From the NCBI RefSeq assembly GCF_000165465.1, contig NC_017455.1, positions 124,001 to 188,000 of the forward strand: a stretch of DNA of 64,000 nucleotides, written 5' to 3'. Under the pieces are notes generated by a model. The model did not search any database. It was not told where the DNA came from and saw only the letters and a list, made by a program, of their open reading frames with translations. Of the stretch, positions 1 through 9,519 are shown in pieces (position 1 is the stretch's first letter; each line of letters starts with the position of its first letter). The position numbers and the translations under genes are program-made. The stretch is from Halanaerobium praevalens DSM 2228. Its GTDB lineage: Bacteria; Bacillota; Halanaerobiia; Halanaerobiales; Halanaerobiaceae.

Positions 1-1245
1 ACTTCCACCGTATTTTTTGCTTGTATGGCTAATGCTTTTTAATCCATATCCATGAAAATCATTATTATTTTTTGTTGTTAAGGGCAAACCTTTTTTGAAA
101 TTAAGCTTGTTTTGATAGTAATTTTCAAATTTTAAAATAATAAAGCCTCTTTTTTGGGAAAGAGTTGTGTGAATTATTCTTTTATCATGATTTTTAATTT
201 TTTTACTAGATTCAATAGCATTATCTAAAGCATTACCGAATATAGAGCAAATGTCTCTAATCTCCATAAAACTTAATAATTTACCATTTATTACTCTTGT
301 AAATTGAATATTATTTTTTTGACAGATTATATTTTTGCTAGTTAAAATAGTATCTAAAACAGAATTTCCAGTATTATTTTGGGCCTCATAGATTTCAATT
401 TCATTTTCTAAAGAATCAAGCCATTTCTTTTTTTTATTATTATCTAAATCTTGTCTTAAAATATTAATTTGATATTTAAGATCATGATATTTCTGGTTAA
501 TTAAATCAATACTATTTCTAGAATTTTTGTATTGGATATATTGATTATTTAAAACATTACTTAAGGCTTCTACCTCTTGTTTTTCTCTTCTTTCACAGCA
601 GTGAATAAAATGGGCATATAATATTGCATACCCTCCAATATCGACCAATGTACGAATTTTAATTATTTCTTGTGGATATTGGCCACTAAAAGGTGTGTTA
701 CTAAATATAAAGCTAATATTGCTAATAAAAAATACTGCTGATCCAATTGAAATAGCGCCTATCAATTCCCAGTTATTAACATTTAATTGAAAATCTTCTT
801 GCAAATAACGCTTCTCTAATTTCCAGCTTAAATATAGAATAAGTATATAAATTAGGCTAAAAAATAAAATTTTTGTATAGTCGGAAGCATTATTTTGAGG
901 CCAAATAAACCAATAGAATTGTCTTTCTAAAGAGGCTATTAATTCAGCCAGTATAAAAGCTCTAACTGAATAATAGGCAGCATCTTTGAAAGTTGTTTTG
1001 GTAGTATAATAGATAAAAGCAAACATTATTATTATAGCAGCAATCATACAAGGTAGCCAGAAAAAAATTGGTAATTTTTTAGTATAAACTAGAAAAGAAG
1101 ATTGAAAAAACAATATAAATAATGAAATTAATATTATTTTTTTAAGTCTAAATTTTTTTGGGAGAATGCTAATATAAATTAAACTTGCTGACCATTCAGC
1201 TAAAGCAGTATAAACTCTAGGGATTTCAAGGATTAGATTTTTCAT
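1..1245 (-). CDS. GHKL sensor histidine kinase, AgrC/LytS-like (C-terminus cut by window edge)
   Basis: Membrane sensor kinase expected to phosphorylate the LytTR regulator encoded just upstream. The reading frame is open from an ATG at 1245 to base 1 with no stop, giving 415 residues. The first about 210 residues hold several hydrophobic segments (about six membrane helices). A coiled region with the phosphoacceptor-like stretch KYHDLKYQI follows. The GHKL ATPase domain then shows the N-box (GNALDNAIESSKK) and a G-box (HGYGLKSI) close to the window edge. The ATG overlaps the regulator stop codon by 4 bases, so the two are translationally coupled. It probably senses a peptide or cell-surface signal, as AgrC-type kinases do, but the ligand is unknown. 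Only the extreme C-terminus is missing. Confidence 0.85.
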   Translation of the reverse strand, partial: MKNLILEIPRVYTALAEWSASLIYISILPKKFRLKKIILISLFILFFQSSFLVYTKKLPIFFWLPCMIAAIIIMFAFIYYTTKTTFKDAAYYSVRAFILAELIASLERQFYWFIWPQNNASDYTKILFFSLIYILILYLSWKLEKRYLQEDFQLNVNNWELIGAISIGSAVFFISNISFIFSNTPFSGQYPQEIIKIRTLVDIGGYAILYAHFIHCCERREKQEVEALSNVLNNQYIQYKNSRNSIDLINQKYHDLKYQINILRQDLDNNKKKKWLDSLENEIEIYEAQNNTGNSVLDTILTSKNIICQKNNIQFTRVINGKLLSFMEIRDICSIFGNALDNAIESSKKIKNHDKRIIHTTLSQKRGFIILKFENYYQNKLNFKKGLPLTTKNNNDFHGYGLKSISHTSKKYGGS

Positions 1246-1952
1246 CTGATAACCTCCCGCATGTAATCTGTGAGAGAATCTAAAAAATCTGCTTTGCGAT
1301 TACGACTAATTAATAATTTTTTATCTTTAACAAAAGTATATTTACCTTTAATACCATCTACATACTTTAAATTAACTAAATAACAGCGGTGACAGCGGAA
1401 AAAACCATGCTTTTTAAGTTTGGATGCTATTTTTTTCATGGTACCAGAAGTAGAATAATCACCATTGCTTGTATGATAAGTTAGGGTATGATTTCTAATC
1501 TCAATATAGTAAATTGCTTCAATATTTATCTTTTTAGCACCATTTTTATTAATTATAGTAATATATTTAGAATTTTTATTGTTTATTTTTTTAATGGCTT
1601 TTTTTAAGCATTGGGTGAAAGAAAAATAACTAATAGGTTTTAAAATATAGTCTAAAGCATTTACTTTATAGCCTTTAATTGCATATTGCGATGTATTTGT
1701 AATAAAAATAATAATAACTTCTTGATCTCTGGATCTAATTTTCTCTGCCGTAGTTATTCCATTCATATGTTTCATTTTAATATCCATAAGTATTAAATCA
1801 AATGTTGCTTTATAATTTTCTGTTATTTGAAAACCATCTGTAAAAAAACTTATTTTAAAATTCAAATCATTTTCTAGTTCATATTTTTTTAGGTATGATT
1901 CTATTTGCTTTAAATAAGTATTATCATCTTCAACAACCGCTATATTTATCAT
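1242..1952 (-). CDS. LytTR-family response regulator
   Basis: Two-component response regulator of 236 residues. The receiver domain (about 1-120) has the acidic pair E8/D9/D10, phospho-acceptor Asp57 in the LMDIKM motif and the conserved Lys in YILKP. The C-terminal part (about 130-232) is a LytTR DNA-binding domain, recognisable from FFRCHRCYLVNL and the terminal ISRNRK motif. It is first in a minus-strand pair with the histidine kinase, with a good Shine-Dalgarno (AAGGAG) upstream of the ATG at 1952. It diverges from the glycan gene cluster. A 9-bp direct repeat in the shared intergenic region is the kind of site LytTR proteins bind, so control of the divergent operon is likely. Confidence 0.9.
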   Translation of the reverse strand: MINIAVVEDDNTYLKQIESYLKKYELENDLNFKISFFTDGFQITENYKATFDLILMDIKMKHMNGITTAEKIRSRDQEVIIIFITNTSQYAIKGYKVNALDYILKPISYFSFTQCLKKAIKKINNKNSKYITIINKNGAKKINIEAIYYIEIRNHTLTYHTSNGDYSTSGTMKKIASKLKKHGFFRCHRCYLVNLKYVDGIKGKYTFVKDKKLLISRNRKADFLDSLTDYMREVIR

Positions 1953-2067
1953 TAAGTATCTCCTTTTTAAATGGATTTTTAATTATAAACTAGATAAAAA
2001 TTTGATTACTTAGTTTTAATTTTAACTCAAATTTGTCTTTCAGTAAAGTTTTAAACTTAAATTTGCA

Positions 2068-2096
2068 ATTCACGAAATTAAAATACGATTCACGAA
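2068..2096 (+). promoter_or_regulatory. Putative LytTR operator: direct repeat attcacgaa x2, plus -10 box
   Basis: The 9-mer attcacgaa occurs at 2068-2076 and again at 2088-2096, exactly 20 bp apart (about two helical turns). The reverse complement ttcgtgaat fits the LytTR half-site pattern ([TA][AC][CA]GTTN[AG][TG]) at 7 of 9 positions. A TATAAT lies at 2127-2132, so the repeats sit just upstream of where the -35 of the 2178 gene would be. This is the usual arrangement for activation by AgrA/ComE/VirR-type regulators. The repeats and spacing are seen in the sequence; the function is inferred. Confidence 0.6.
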
Positions 2097-2177
2097 GTAT
2101 ATCTTTTAATGAAATAATTTAAAAGTTATAATAATTAAAACTAATCAAAAGTATTAATTTAATCTTGAGGTGAAAAA

Positions 2178-4613
2178 ATGAAATATGAAAAAATAATTTC
2201 AAAGCTGACTCTGGAAGAGAAAGCTTCATTACTTTCAGGAAAAGATTTCTGGACAACTAAAGCAATAGAACGTTTAAATATACCAGAATTAACTTTATCA
2301 GATGGCCCATATGGTATTAGACGGCAGGAAGAAGAAGTAGATCATTTAGGTTTGCATTCTGGAACACCTGCAACTTGTTTTCCTACTTCAGCTACAATCG
2401 CTAATAGTTGGAACCAAGATTTGGCAGAAAAAATAGGGGAAAGCTTAGGAAAAGAAGCGATTTCAAAAGAAGTTGATATTGTTTTAGGTCCGGGCTTAAA
2501 TATTAAACGCAGTCCTTTGTGTGGTAGAAATTTTGAATATTTCAGTGAAGATCCTTATTTATCAGGAAAAATAGCTGCTGCTTATATTAGAGGGATTCAG
2601 AGTAATGGAATAGCAGCTTGTCCTAAACATTTTGCTGTTAATAATCAAGAATTATTAAGAATGACAATTAATGCAGTAGTAGATGAGAGGACTCTCAGAG
2701 AAATTTATTTGACTGCTTTTGAAATTGCTGTTAAAGAAGGGAAACCAAAGGCAATAATGACAGCTTATAATCAAATTAATGATGAATATGCCAATGAACA
2801 CTCATATCTTTTAAATGATATTTTAGTTGAGGAATGGGGCTTTGAGGGAATTGTAGTAACTGATTGGGGTGGTAGCAATGACCACCTTAAAGGTGTTAAA
2901 GCTGGTAGTCATTTAGAAATGCCAGGTACAGGCAGAACAAGTGATTTAGAAATAATTAAAGCTGTAAAAAATAATGAACTAGACCTAGAATTACTAGATC
3001 AAAGAGTAAGTGAATTTTTAAATATTGTTTTTAAAATTAAAGAAAATAAAATAAAAAATAATTCAGATTTAAAGCTTGAAGAAAATCATTCTGTTGCTAG
3101 AAAAGCAGCCGAAGATTCAATAGTTTTATTAAAAAATGAAGATAATATTTTACCTTTAGCAGCAGGTTCTAAAGTTGCTGTAATCGGTGATTTTGCAGCT
3201 AAGCCTCGTTATCAAGGGGCAGGATCAAGTATGATTAATCCAACTAAATTAGATAACTCAGTTGATTTAATTAAAGAGAGTTATCTTAATTTCCTAGGTT
3301 ATGAAAAGGGATTTGATCGTTATGGAAAAGAAGATTTGCTTTTAACAGATTCAGCTTGTAATTTAGCTAAAAAAGCTGAGGTTGTTCTTCTTTATTTAGG
3401 TCTTGATGAAAGTACAGAGTCTGAAGGTATTGATAGAAAAAATATGAAAATTAATCAAAACCAAATTAATCTTTTAAAAGATTTAAAAAAACATAATAAA
3501 AATATTATTGTGATCTTAAGTGGTGGTTCAGCAGTAGAAATGAGTTGGATAGAAAATTGTCAAGGATTACTTTATGCTTGTTTACCTGGACAAGCTGGAG
3601 CAGGTGCAATTATTAATATTTTAACTGGTAAAATAAATCCTAGTGGAAAATTAACTGAAAGTTTTCCAATTAAATATTCTGATACACCTGCTTATAATTA
3701 TTTTCCTGGCAGAGAAAAAACAGTTGAACATCGAGAAGCAATATATGTTGGTTATAGATATTATGATAAAGTTGATCAGCAGCTTAAATTCCCCTTTGGT
3801 TATGGCCTAAGTTACACTAATTTTGAATATTCTGAACTTGCAATTAAAAATTCAAAAATTAGCTTTAAGTTGGAAAATATTGGTGAAACTGCTGGTTCTG
3901 AAGTTGTTCAGCTTTATATCGGTTTAAATGATTCAGCTATTTTTAGAGCCAAAAAAGAATTAAAAGGATTTAAAAAAGTATATTTAGAAGCTGGTGAAAA
4001 AAAAGATGTAGTAATTAAAATTGATGATAAAGCCTTTAGATATTTTAATATTAAAAAAAATAAATTTGAAATTGAGTCTGGAAAATATCAGATTTATATT
4101 GGAGCATCTTCTGCTGATATTAGACTTCAAACTAGTTTGAAAATTGAGGGTAATAATATTGAACAAATATATCCTAAAGCTGATTTAATTGATTATTATT
4201 CAGGTAATATTAAGAATATAGATAACCGACAATTTGAGAATATATTGCAGAGAAAAATTCCAAAATCTAGTTGGGATGAAAATCAAAAGTTGAAGCTTAA
4301 TGATTCAGTTTCTCAATTATATTATGCAGATAGTTTAATTGCTAGGTTGATCCATAAGATTCTTATTAAAATTAAAAAGCATTCAGAAAAAAAGGGGAAA
4401 CCCAACCTTAATGTCTTTTATTTATTAAATATGCCTTTTAGAGCAATTTCAAAAATGTCAGGTGGTATGATTAATCGAAAAATGTCAAAAAATATAGTGG
4501 AAATGGTTAATGGAAATTTATTTAGTGGTCTCAAAAATTTTATAAGTAATTGGTTTGAAAAAGAAAAATTAGTTAAAGAACTTCAAAGAAAATTAAATAA
4601 TGATAAGGAGTAG
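2178..4613 (+). CDS. Glycoside hydrolase family 3 (beta-glucosidase type)
   Basis: 811-residue cytoplasmic GH3 enzyme with no signal peptide, expected to remove non-reducing beta-linked sugars from oligosaccharides or glycosides. Domains in order: (beta/alpha)8 catalytic domain (about 1-290) with the substrate-binding KHF at 150-152 and nucleophile Asp229 in the VVTDW motif; GH3 C-terminal alpha/beta sandwich (about 310-510); fibronectin-III-like domain (about 550-650, after FPFGYGLSYTNFEYS); and a C-terminal extension of about 140 residues. The extension contains PFRAISKMSGGM, seen in a subset of Firmicute GH3 enzymes. Start ATG 2178 follows GAGGTG. It is first gene of the cluster behind the putative LytTR operator. 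Substrate cannot be told from sequence. Confidence 0.9.
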   Translation: MKYEKIISKLTLEEKASLLSGKDFWTTKAIERLNIPELTLSDGPYGIRRQEEEVDHLGLHSGTPATCFPTSATIANSWNQDLAEKIGESLGKEAISKEVDIVLGPGLNIKRSPLCGRNFEYFSEDPYLSGKIAAAYIRGIQSNGIAACPKHFAVNNQELLRMTINAVVDERTLREIYLTAFEIAVKEGKPKAIMTAYNQINDEYANEHSYLLNDILVEEWGFEGIVVTDWGGSNDHLKGVKAGSHLEMPGTGRTSDLEIIKAVKNNELDLELLDQRVSEFLNIVFKIKENKIKNNSDLKLEENHSVARKAAEDSIVLLKNEDNILPLAAGSKVAVIGDFAAKPRYQGAGSSMINPTKLDNSVDLIKESYLNFLGYEKGFDRYGKEDLLLTDSACNLAKKAEVVLLYLGLDESTESEGIDRKNMKINQNQINLLKDLKKHNKNIIVILSGGSAVEMSWIENCQGLLYACLPGQAGAGAIINILTGKINPSGKLTESFPIKYSDTPAYNYFPGREKTVEHREAIYVGYRYYDKVDQQLKFPFGYGLSYTNFEYSELAIKNSKISFKLENIGETAGSEVVQLYIGLNDSAIFRAKKELKGFKKVYLEAGEKKDVVIKIDDKAFRYFNIKKNKFEIESGKYQIYIGASSADIRLQTSLKIEGNNIEQIYPKADLIDYYSGNIKNIDNRQFENILQRKIPKSSWDENQKLKLNDSVSQLYYADSLIARLIHKILIKIKKHSEKKGKPNLNVFYLLNMPFRAISKMSGGMINRKMSKNIVEMVNGNLFSGLKNFISNWFEKEKLVKELQRKLNNDKE

Positions 4614-4619
4614 CTAACT

Positions 4620-5129
4620 ATGGAGCTTATACAAGACTTTAAAGACGAACATCCAGATATTTATGAGTTTATAATGTTTAATATTTTTTCTAATATTGCC
4701 ACCATAACGAATTTTGCTGTTTTAAATTTAAGTAAAAGTATTATCTTTCGTTCATTAATGGATGTTAATTTTAATTGGTGGATATTTAATTATTCTGCTG
4801 CAAAGGGTGGACTTGGTGGCTTTTTAGCATTTTTCTTTGCTTATGCTGCAGCTCAGATTGTAAATTTCTTTGTTCAGCGAGAAATAGTATTTAAGTCAGA
4901 GAGTAAATTAAGTACAGGTTTAATACTTTATTTTTTAACAGTTGGTTTTGTTTATATAATTTGTCTTTATGTTCCAACTTTAATTATGGAACCACTAACA
5001 GAAATTTTTGGGAGCTTATTGGCAACTAATATTACTAATGGAGTAAATATTATGATTCAAGTTGCTTTAATTTATCCAATGCTTAAATTTGTAATTATGA
5101 AAGATGACAAAGCAGAAAATAATCTATAA
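4620..5129 (+). CDS. GtrA-like membrane protein
   Basis: 169-residue protein with about four membrane helices. The NFFVQREIVFKS motif near residue 80 is the hallmark of the GtrA/DPMS-type family, small membrane proteins implicated in moving lipid-linked sugars or in glycosylating cell-surface polymers. The ATG at 4620 lies 7 bases after the preceding stop, with AAGGAG inside the end of that gene, so it is translated from the same message. The cluster mates (Glf, GT2, two GH3) point to surface glycan assembly or remodelling. It is somewhat longer at the N-terminus than typical GtrA proteins. The exact substrate is unknown. Confidence 0.75.
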   Translation: MELIQDFKDEHPDIYEFIMFNIFSNIATITNFAVLNLSKSIIFRSLMDVNFNWWIFNYSAAKGGLGGFLAFFFAYAAAQIVNFFVQREIVFKSESKLSTGLILYFLTVGFVYIICLYVPTLIMEPLTEIFGSLLATNITNGVNIMIQVALIYPMLKFVIMKDDKAENNL

Positions 5130-5240
5130 TACTAAAAAATATTAGAATATTAACTTTAGGGTGGTGGTAAATTTAGAGGTTTGAATATTATTAAAAAGTT
5201 GTAAATTTAATTATTATTAAAGTTTAAGGGGAGGATTTAA

Positions 5241-8234
5241 ATGAAAAAAAGATGGTTTAAGTTATTGACAACAATTATTTTACTAGCTATTATAATTGGA
5301 GGGGTTGTTGGATTTATAAATTATAAATTGACAAATTCAACAATAAATATTCGAGAAGATGATTTTGATAGTATGGTTAATGCTCTTAGTCCTTATTTAA
5401 TTACTGCTGGAGCACTAATATTGGTAGTCTTAATAATTTTATTAATTTCTAGAAAGTATTCACAGAAAACTAAAAATTTGATATTAGTACAATCTATTTT
5501 AGCAATTATTTTAATTGTTTTTGTGATTGGAAATTTAATTATTTTTGGTCCTGCCAATAAAATTTTGAATTTGTCTTTAAGCAAAAAATATGCCCTATCT
5601 GAAGCAACAGCTTCTAAGTCAGGGGAGTTAGGAACTAAAATTGTGGAGGAAGGGGTTGTATTATTAAAAAATGAAGGTGAAATTTTACCTTTTAGCTCTA
5701 ACAATAAAAAATTAAATGTTTTTGGCTGGTCAGCAACTAATCCTATTTATGGAGGAACTGGATCAGGGACTATAGATACTTCTAAAACTATATCATTACT
5801 AGATAATTTAAGAGCTACAGGCTATAAAATTAATGAAAATTTAGTTGATTTTTATACTTCTTATAGTTCTTCCCGGCCTATGGTTGGAATGTGGGGTCAA
5901 GATTGGACTATTCCAGAACCTAAACTTGAAGATTATAATTCAGAAGGGATTTTTGAACAGGCAGAATCTTTTTCAGATACAGCTTTGATTGTAATATCTA
6001 GATCTGGTGGTGAAGGAGCTGATTTACCAAGGAGTATTACAGATAGAGATGATTTAAAGCCAGGTGGTATGTTTGGTCAATCTGGAGTTAGATATACTAG
6101 TAACTCTGATGATATAGATATAAATAAACACTATTTAGAATTGAGTCATAGAGAAAAAAATATGATAGAAAGAGTTACTTCTAATTTTAAGGATGTAGTT
6201 GTGATTATAAATTCCGCAAATCCAATGGAGCTTGGTTGGTTAGATGATTATAAGAGCATTAAAGCTGCACTATGGTATCCTGGACCAGGAATCACTGGTT
6301 TTAAAGCCTTGGGTGGAATATTGGATGGGAGTATTAATCCTTCAGGTAAATTACCAGATACTTATGTTTATGATTTATTAAAAACACCTACAAATAATAA
6401 TTATGGTGATTTTACTTATACTAATATGGATAATGTTATTAATAGTGATAATAATGATGAAAAATATGAAGCTCATTTTGTTAACTATGTTGAAAGTATT
6501 TATGTGGGCTATAAGTTTTATGAAACTGCAGCAGCAGAAGGTTTAATTGATTATGAATCTAAAGTACAGTATCCTTTTGGCTATGGTTTATCCTATACTA
6601 GTTTTGAACAGGAAATAGTTGATTTTAATTGGGATAATAACTCAGTTAAACTGGATGTAAAAGTAACTAATACGGGTAAAAGTACAGGTAAAGAAGTGGT
6701 AGAAGTATATTATACACCTCCTTATTATAATGGTGGGATTGAAAAATCAGAAGTCAATTTAATAGAATTTGCTAAAACTAGTAATTTAGCACCTGGTGAA
6801 AGTCAAAGAATAAGTTTAAGCTTTGATTTAGAAGATATGGCTTCCTATGATTATAAGAATTATGAGAGCTATGTTTTAGAAAAAGGAGACTATCAGATAA
6901 GTCTACGCTCGGATTCACATACACTTATAGATTCTCGGACTATAAATATTGATGAAGATTTAATTTATAACGAAGAAAATAATGGTTCACGTTCAGGGGA
7001 TATTGAAGTAGCAACTAATCAATTTGATTATGCTCATGGAAATGTTAACTATCTTAGTCGTGAAGATGGATTTGCTAATTATGAAAAAGCAACTGCAGCA
7101 CCTTCAAATTTTAGCCTAGAAGATAAATTTAAACAGGACTTTTCTGCAATTGCTAATTATAATTTAGAAGCTTATAATGATTCTGAAGCTGAAATGCCTA
7201 TTTTAAAACAAAATAATAATTTAGAAATAAGGGATGTTGCAGGTTTAGATTATAATGATCCAAAATGGGAAAAATTATTAAATCAACTTTCTATTTCAGA
7301 TATGAATAAATTGATTGCCTTGGGTGGTTATTCAACATCTGCTCTTAATTCAATTAATTTACCTAGAACTGTAAGTGCTGATGGGCCAGCTGGGTTAAAT
7401 AATAATTTTAGTGGTCAAAGTGGTACAGGTTTTCCAACTGCTGTTCTTATTGCAGCTACTTGGAATAAAGATTTAGCTTTTGATTTTGGAATTCAAATAG
7501 GAAAAGAAGCAGCAGAAATGCATGTTACAGGTTGGTATGCTCCATCAATGAATATTCATCGTTCGGCTTTCTTAGGACGTAGTTTTGAATACTATTCTGA
7601 AGATCCATATTTATCAGGTTCTATTGCTGCAAAATCAACCAAAGGTGCAGAAGAACAAGGTTTAGTAGCTTATATTAAGCATTTTGCTCTTAATGATCAA
7701 GAACAAAATAGAGATAAAATTTTAGCAACCTGGGCAGATGAACAAGCTATGCGAGAGATCTATTTAAAACCATTTGAAATGTCTGTTAAAGAAGGTGGGG
7801 CAACTGGAGTTATGTCTGCTTTTAATTATATTGGAAATAATTGGGCCGGAACCTCTAGTTCTCTTTTAAATGAAGTATTACGAAAAGAATGGGGATTTAG
7901 AGGTCATGTAATTACAGATTATTTTATGGGAGATAAGTCTACAGGATATATGGATGCTGATCTTGCTATTAGAAATGGAAATGATTTAATGTTATCAACT
8001 ACAGGTGAAAATGGTGCTTATATTGATGACTTAGAAAGTGCAACAAGCATTTCAGCAATGAGGACTGCATCTCATAATATTCTTTATTCAGTTGCTAATT
8101 CTAATGCTATGGATCCTAAAAACTTTGAAATGGAAGCTTGGGTTAAAATAGTCATTATTATTGATATAATAATAGCCTTAATCTTGTTAGCCTTTGAATT
8201 TATTTACTTCAAAAAATATTTAAAGAATAATTAA
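5241..8234 (+). CDS. Membrane-anchored GH3 glycosidase with permuted domain order
   Basis: 997-residue GH3 enzyme whose domains run in reverse of the usual order. Three N-terminal membrane helices (about 8-28, 51-70, 79-100) are followed by the GH3 C-terminal alpha/beta sandwich (from GVVLLKNEGEILPF), then the fibronectin-III-like domain (from YPFGYGLSYTSFE). The catalytic TIM-barrel domain comes last (about 660-960, with IKHFALNDQE and nucleophile Asp893 in VITDYF), and then a final membrane helix (about 968-988). Lys-rich segments at the N-terminus, between helices 2 and 3, and at the C-terminus predict that the enzymatic part is outside. Reversed-domain GH3 enzymes are known from Butyrivibrio and Ruminococcus; the membrane tethering at both ends is the notable point. 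Start ATG 5241 follows GGGGAGG. Confidence 0.88.
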   Translation: MKKRWFKLLTTIILLAIIIGGVVGFINYKLTNSTINIREDDFDSMVNALSPYLITAGALILVVLIILLISRKYSQKTKNLILVQSILAIILIVFVIGNLIIFGPANKILNLSLSKKYALSEATASKSGELGTKIVEEGVVLLKNEGEILPFSSNNKKLNVFGWSATNPIYGGTGSGTIDTSKTISLLDNLRATGYKINENLVDFYTSYSSSRPMVGMWGQDWTIPEPKLEDYNSEGIFEQAESFSDTALIVISRSGGEGADLPRSITDRDDLKPGGMFGQSGVRYTSNSDDIDINKHYLELSHREKNMIERVTSNFKDVVVIINSANPMELGWLDDYKSIKAALWYPGPGITGFKALGGILDGSINPSGKLPDTYVYDLLKTPTNNNYGDFTYTNMDNVINSDNNDEKYEAHFVNYVESIYVGYKFYETAAAEGLIDYESKVQYPFGYGLSYTSFEQEIVDFNWDNNSVKLDVKVTNTGKSTGKEVVEVYYTPPYYNGGIEKSEVNLIEFAKTSNLAPGESQRISLSFDLEDMASYDYKNYESYVLEKGDYQISLRSDSHTLIDSRTINIDEDLIYNEENNGSRSGDIEVATNQFDYAHGNVNYLSREDGFANYEKATAAPSNFSLEDKFKQDFSAIANYNLEAYNDSEAEMPILKQNNNLEIRDVAGLDYNDPKWEKLLNQLSISDMNKLIALGGYSTSALNSINLPRTVSADGPAGLNNNFSGQSGTGFPTAVLIAATWNKDLAFDFGIQIGKEAAEMHVTGWYAPSMNIHRSAFLGRSFEYYSEDPYLSGSIAAKSTKGAEEQGLVAYIKHFALNDQEQNRDKILATWADEQAMREIYLKPFEMSVKEGGATGVMSAFNYIGNNWAGTSSSLLNEVLRKEWGFRGHVITDYFMGDKSTGYMDADLAIRNGNDLMLSTTGENGAYIDDLESATSISAMRTASHNILYSVANSNAMDPKNFEMEAWVKIVIIIDIIIALILLAFEFIYFKKYLKNN

Positions 8235-8294
8235 GACTTAATAAATTTAAGTAAAGAATAATTTAATTAGTAAAAAAATAGAATTTAATCAATA

Positions 8295-8334
8295 ATATTA
8301 GTACTAGTTCATTTAGATGAGCTAGTACTGATAT
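8295..8334 (+). other. Long hairpin between the second GH3 gene and glf
   Basis: An 18-bp near-perfect inverted repeat with a TTAG loop, outer bases atattagtact / agtactgatat. No T-run follows, so it is not a standard terminator. It may be an mRNA processing or stability element that sets relative expression of the upstream glycosidases and the downstream glf-GT2 pair. Confidence 0.4.
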
Positions 8335-8363
8335 AAATAAATTTTAACAGGAGATAGATTTAA

Positions 8364-9515
8364 ATGGAAAACTTTGATGTAGATGTAGTGATAGTTGGTG
8401 CTGGTTTTGCAGGAGCTGTTACAGCAAGAAAGTTAGCAGAAACTGGAAAAAAAGTTTTAGTGTTTGAGCAAAGAAATCATATTGGTGGAAATGCATATGA
8501 TTTTATTAATGATAATTCAATTTTGATTCATCTTTATGGTCCACATATTTTTCATACTAATGATCAAAAAGTATATAATTTTCTTTCACGTTTTACAGAT
8601 TGGAGAGAATATAAGCATCAGGTAGTAGCATCTATTAAAGGGGAAAAAATGTCAATACCTTTTAATTTTGATGTTTTAGAAAAAGTTTTTGAATCTGATT
8701 CTGATTTATTAAAGGAAAAACTTTTGGAGGTATTTAAAAATAGGAAAAAAGTTTTTATTAATGAGCTTTTGGAATTTGATGATCCTGATATTAATAAGAT
8801 AGCGACTTATATTTATGAAAATTATTATTTTTATTATTCAACAAAGCAATGGGGAGAACATTTTTCTAGCCTTGATAATTCAATTTTTAAAAGAGTCCCT
8901 ATTTATTTATCAAAGAAGAATTATTATTTTGAAGATAATTGGCAGCTAATTCCTGCAGCTGGTTATACAAAATTATTTGAAAATATTTTAGATCATGATT
9001 TAATAAATGTGAAGTTAAAAACAGATGGTTTAGATTTTATTTCTTTAAAATCAGGGAAAGTATATTTAAAAGGAGAGCTATTTTCTGGCCCAGTTATTTA
9101 TACTGGCTCACTCGATAAATTATTTAATTATGAGTATGGAAAATTAAAATATAGAACTCTAGACTTTAAATTTGAAAATTATAATAAAAATCATTTTCAG
9201 AATTATGGGGTTGTAAATTATACTTTAGATCAGGATTATACTAGAATAACAGAATATAAATATCTTACTGGTCAAAAATTAAAAAATAAAACCACAATTG
9301 TCAAAGAGTATCCACGTGAATTAGAAAAAGAAACTGATATACCATATTATCCTATTCCTACTAAAGAAAGTAGGGAATTATATTTTAAGTATCAAGAAAA
9401 ATTGATTAACTATCATAATTTTTTCTGTTTAGGTAGATTAGCAGAATATCAATATTATAATATGGATCAAGTAGTTGCTAAAGCATTAAATTTATCAAAT
9501 AAATTAAAGGATTGA
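8364..9515 (+). CDS. glf: UDP-galactopyranose mutase
   Basis: 383-residue flavoenzyme converting UDP-galactopyranose to UDP-galactofuranose, the donor for galactofuranose-containing surface polysaccharides. The N-terminal FAD Rossmann motif VIVGAGFAGA, the FEQRNHIGGNAYD segment, LYGPHIFHTND and the C-terminal YYNMDQVVAKAL are all diagnostic of Glf, and length is normal. Start ATG 8364 is preceded by AGGAG. Its stop is separated by four bases from the start of the glycosyltransferase. Its presence suggests the cluster builds or modifies a galactofuranose-bearing glycan. Confidence 0.95.
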   Translation: MENFDVDVVIVGAGFAGAVTARKLAETGKKVLVFEQRNHIGGNAYDFINDNSILIHLYGPHIFHTNDQKVYNFLSRFTDWREYKHQVVASIKGEKMSIPFNFDVLEKVFESDSDLLKEKLLEVFKNRKKVFINELLEFDDPDINKIATYIYENYYFYYSTKQWGEHFSSLDNSIFKRVPIYLSKKNYYFEDNWQLIPAAGYTKLFENILDHDLINVKLKTDGLDFISLKSGKVYLKGELFSGPVIYTGSLDKLFNYEYGKLKYRTLDFKFENYNKNHFQNYGVVNYTLDQDYTRITEYKYLTGQKLKNKTTIVKEYPRELEKETDIPYYPIPTKESRELYFKYQEKLINYHNFFCLGRLAEYQYYNMDQVVAKALNLSNKLKD

Positions 9516-9519
9516 AAAA

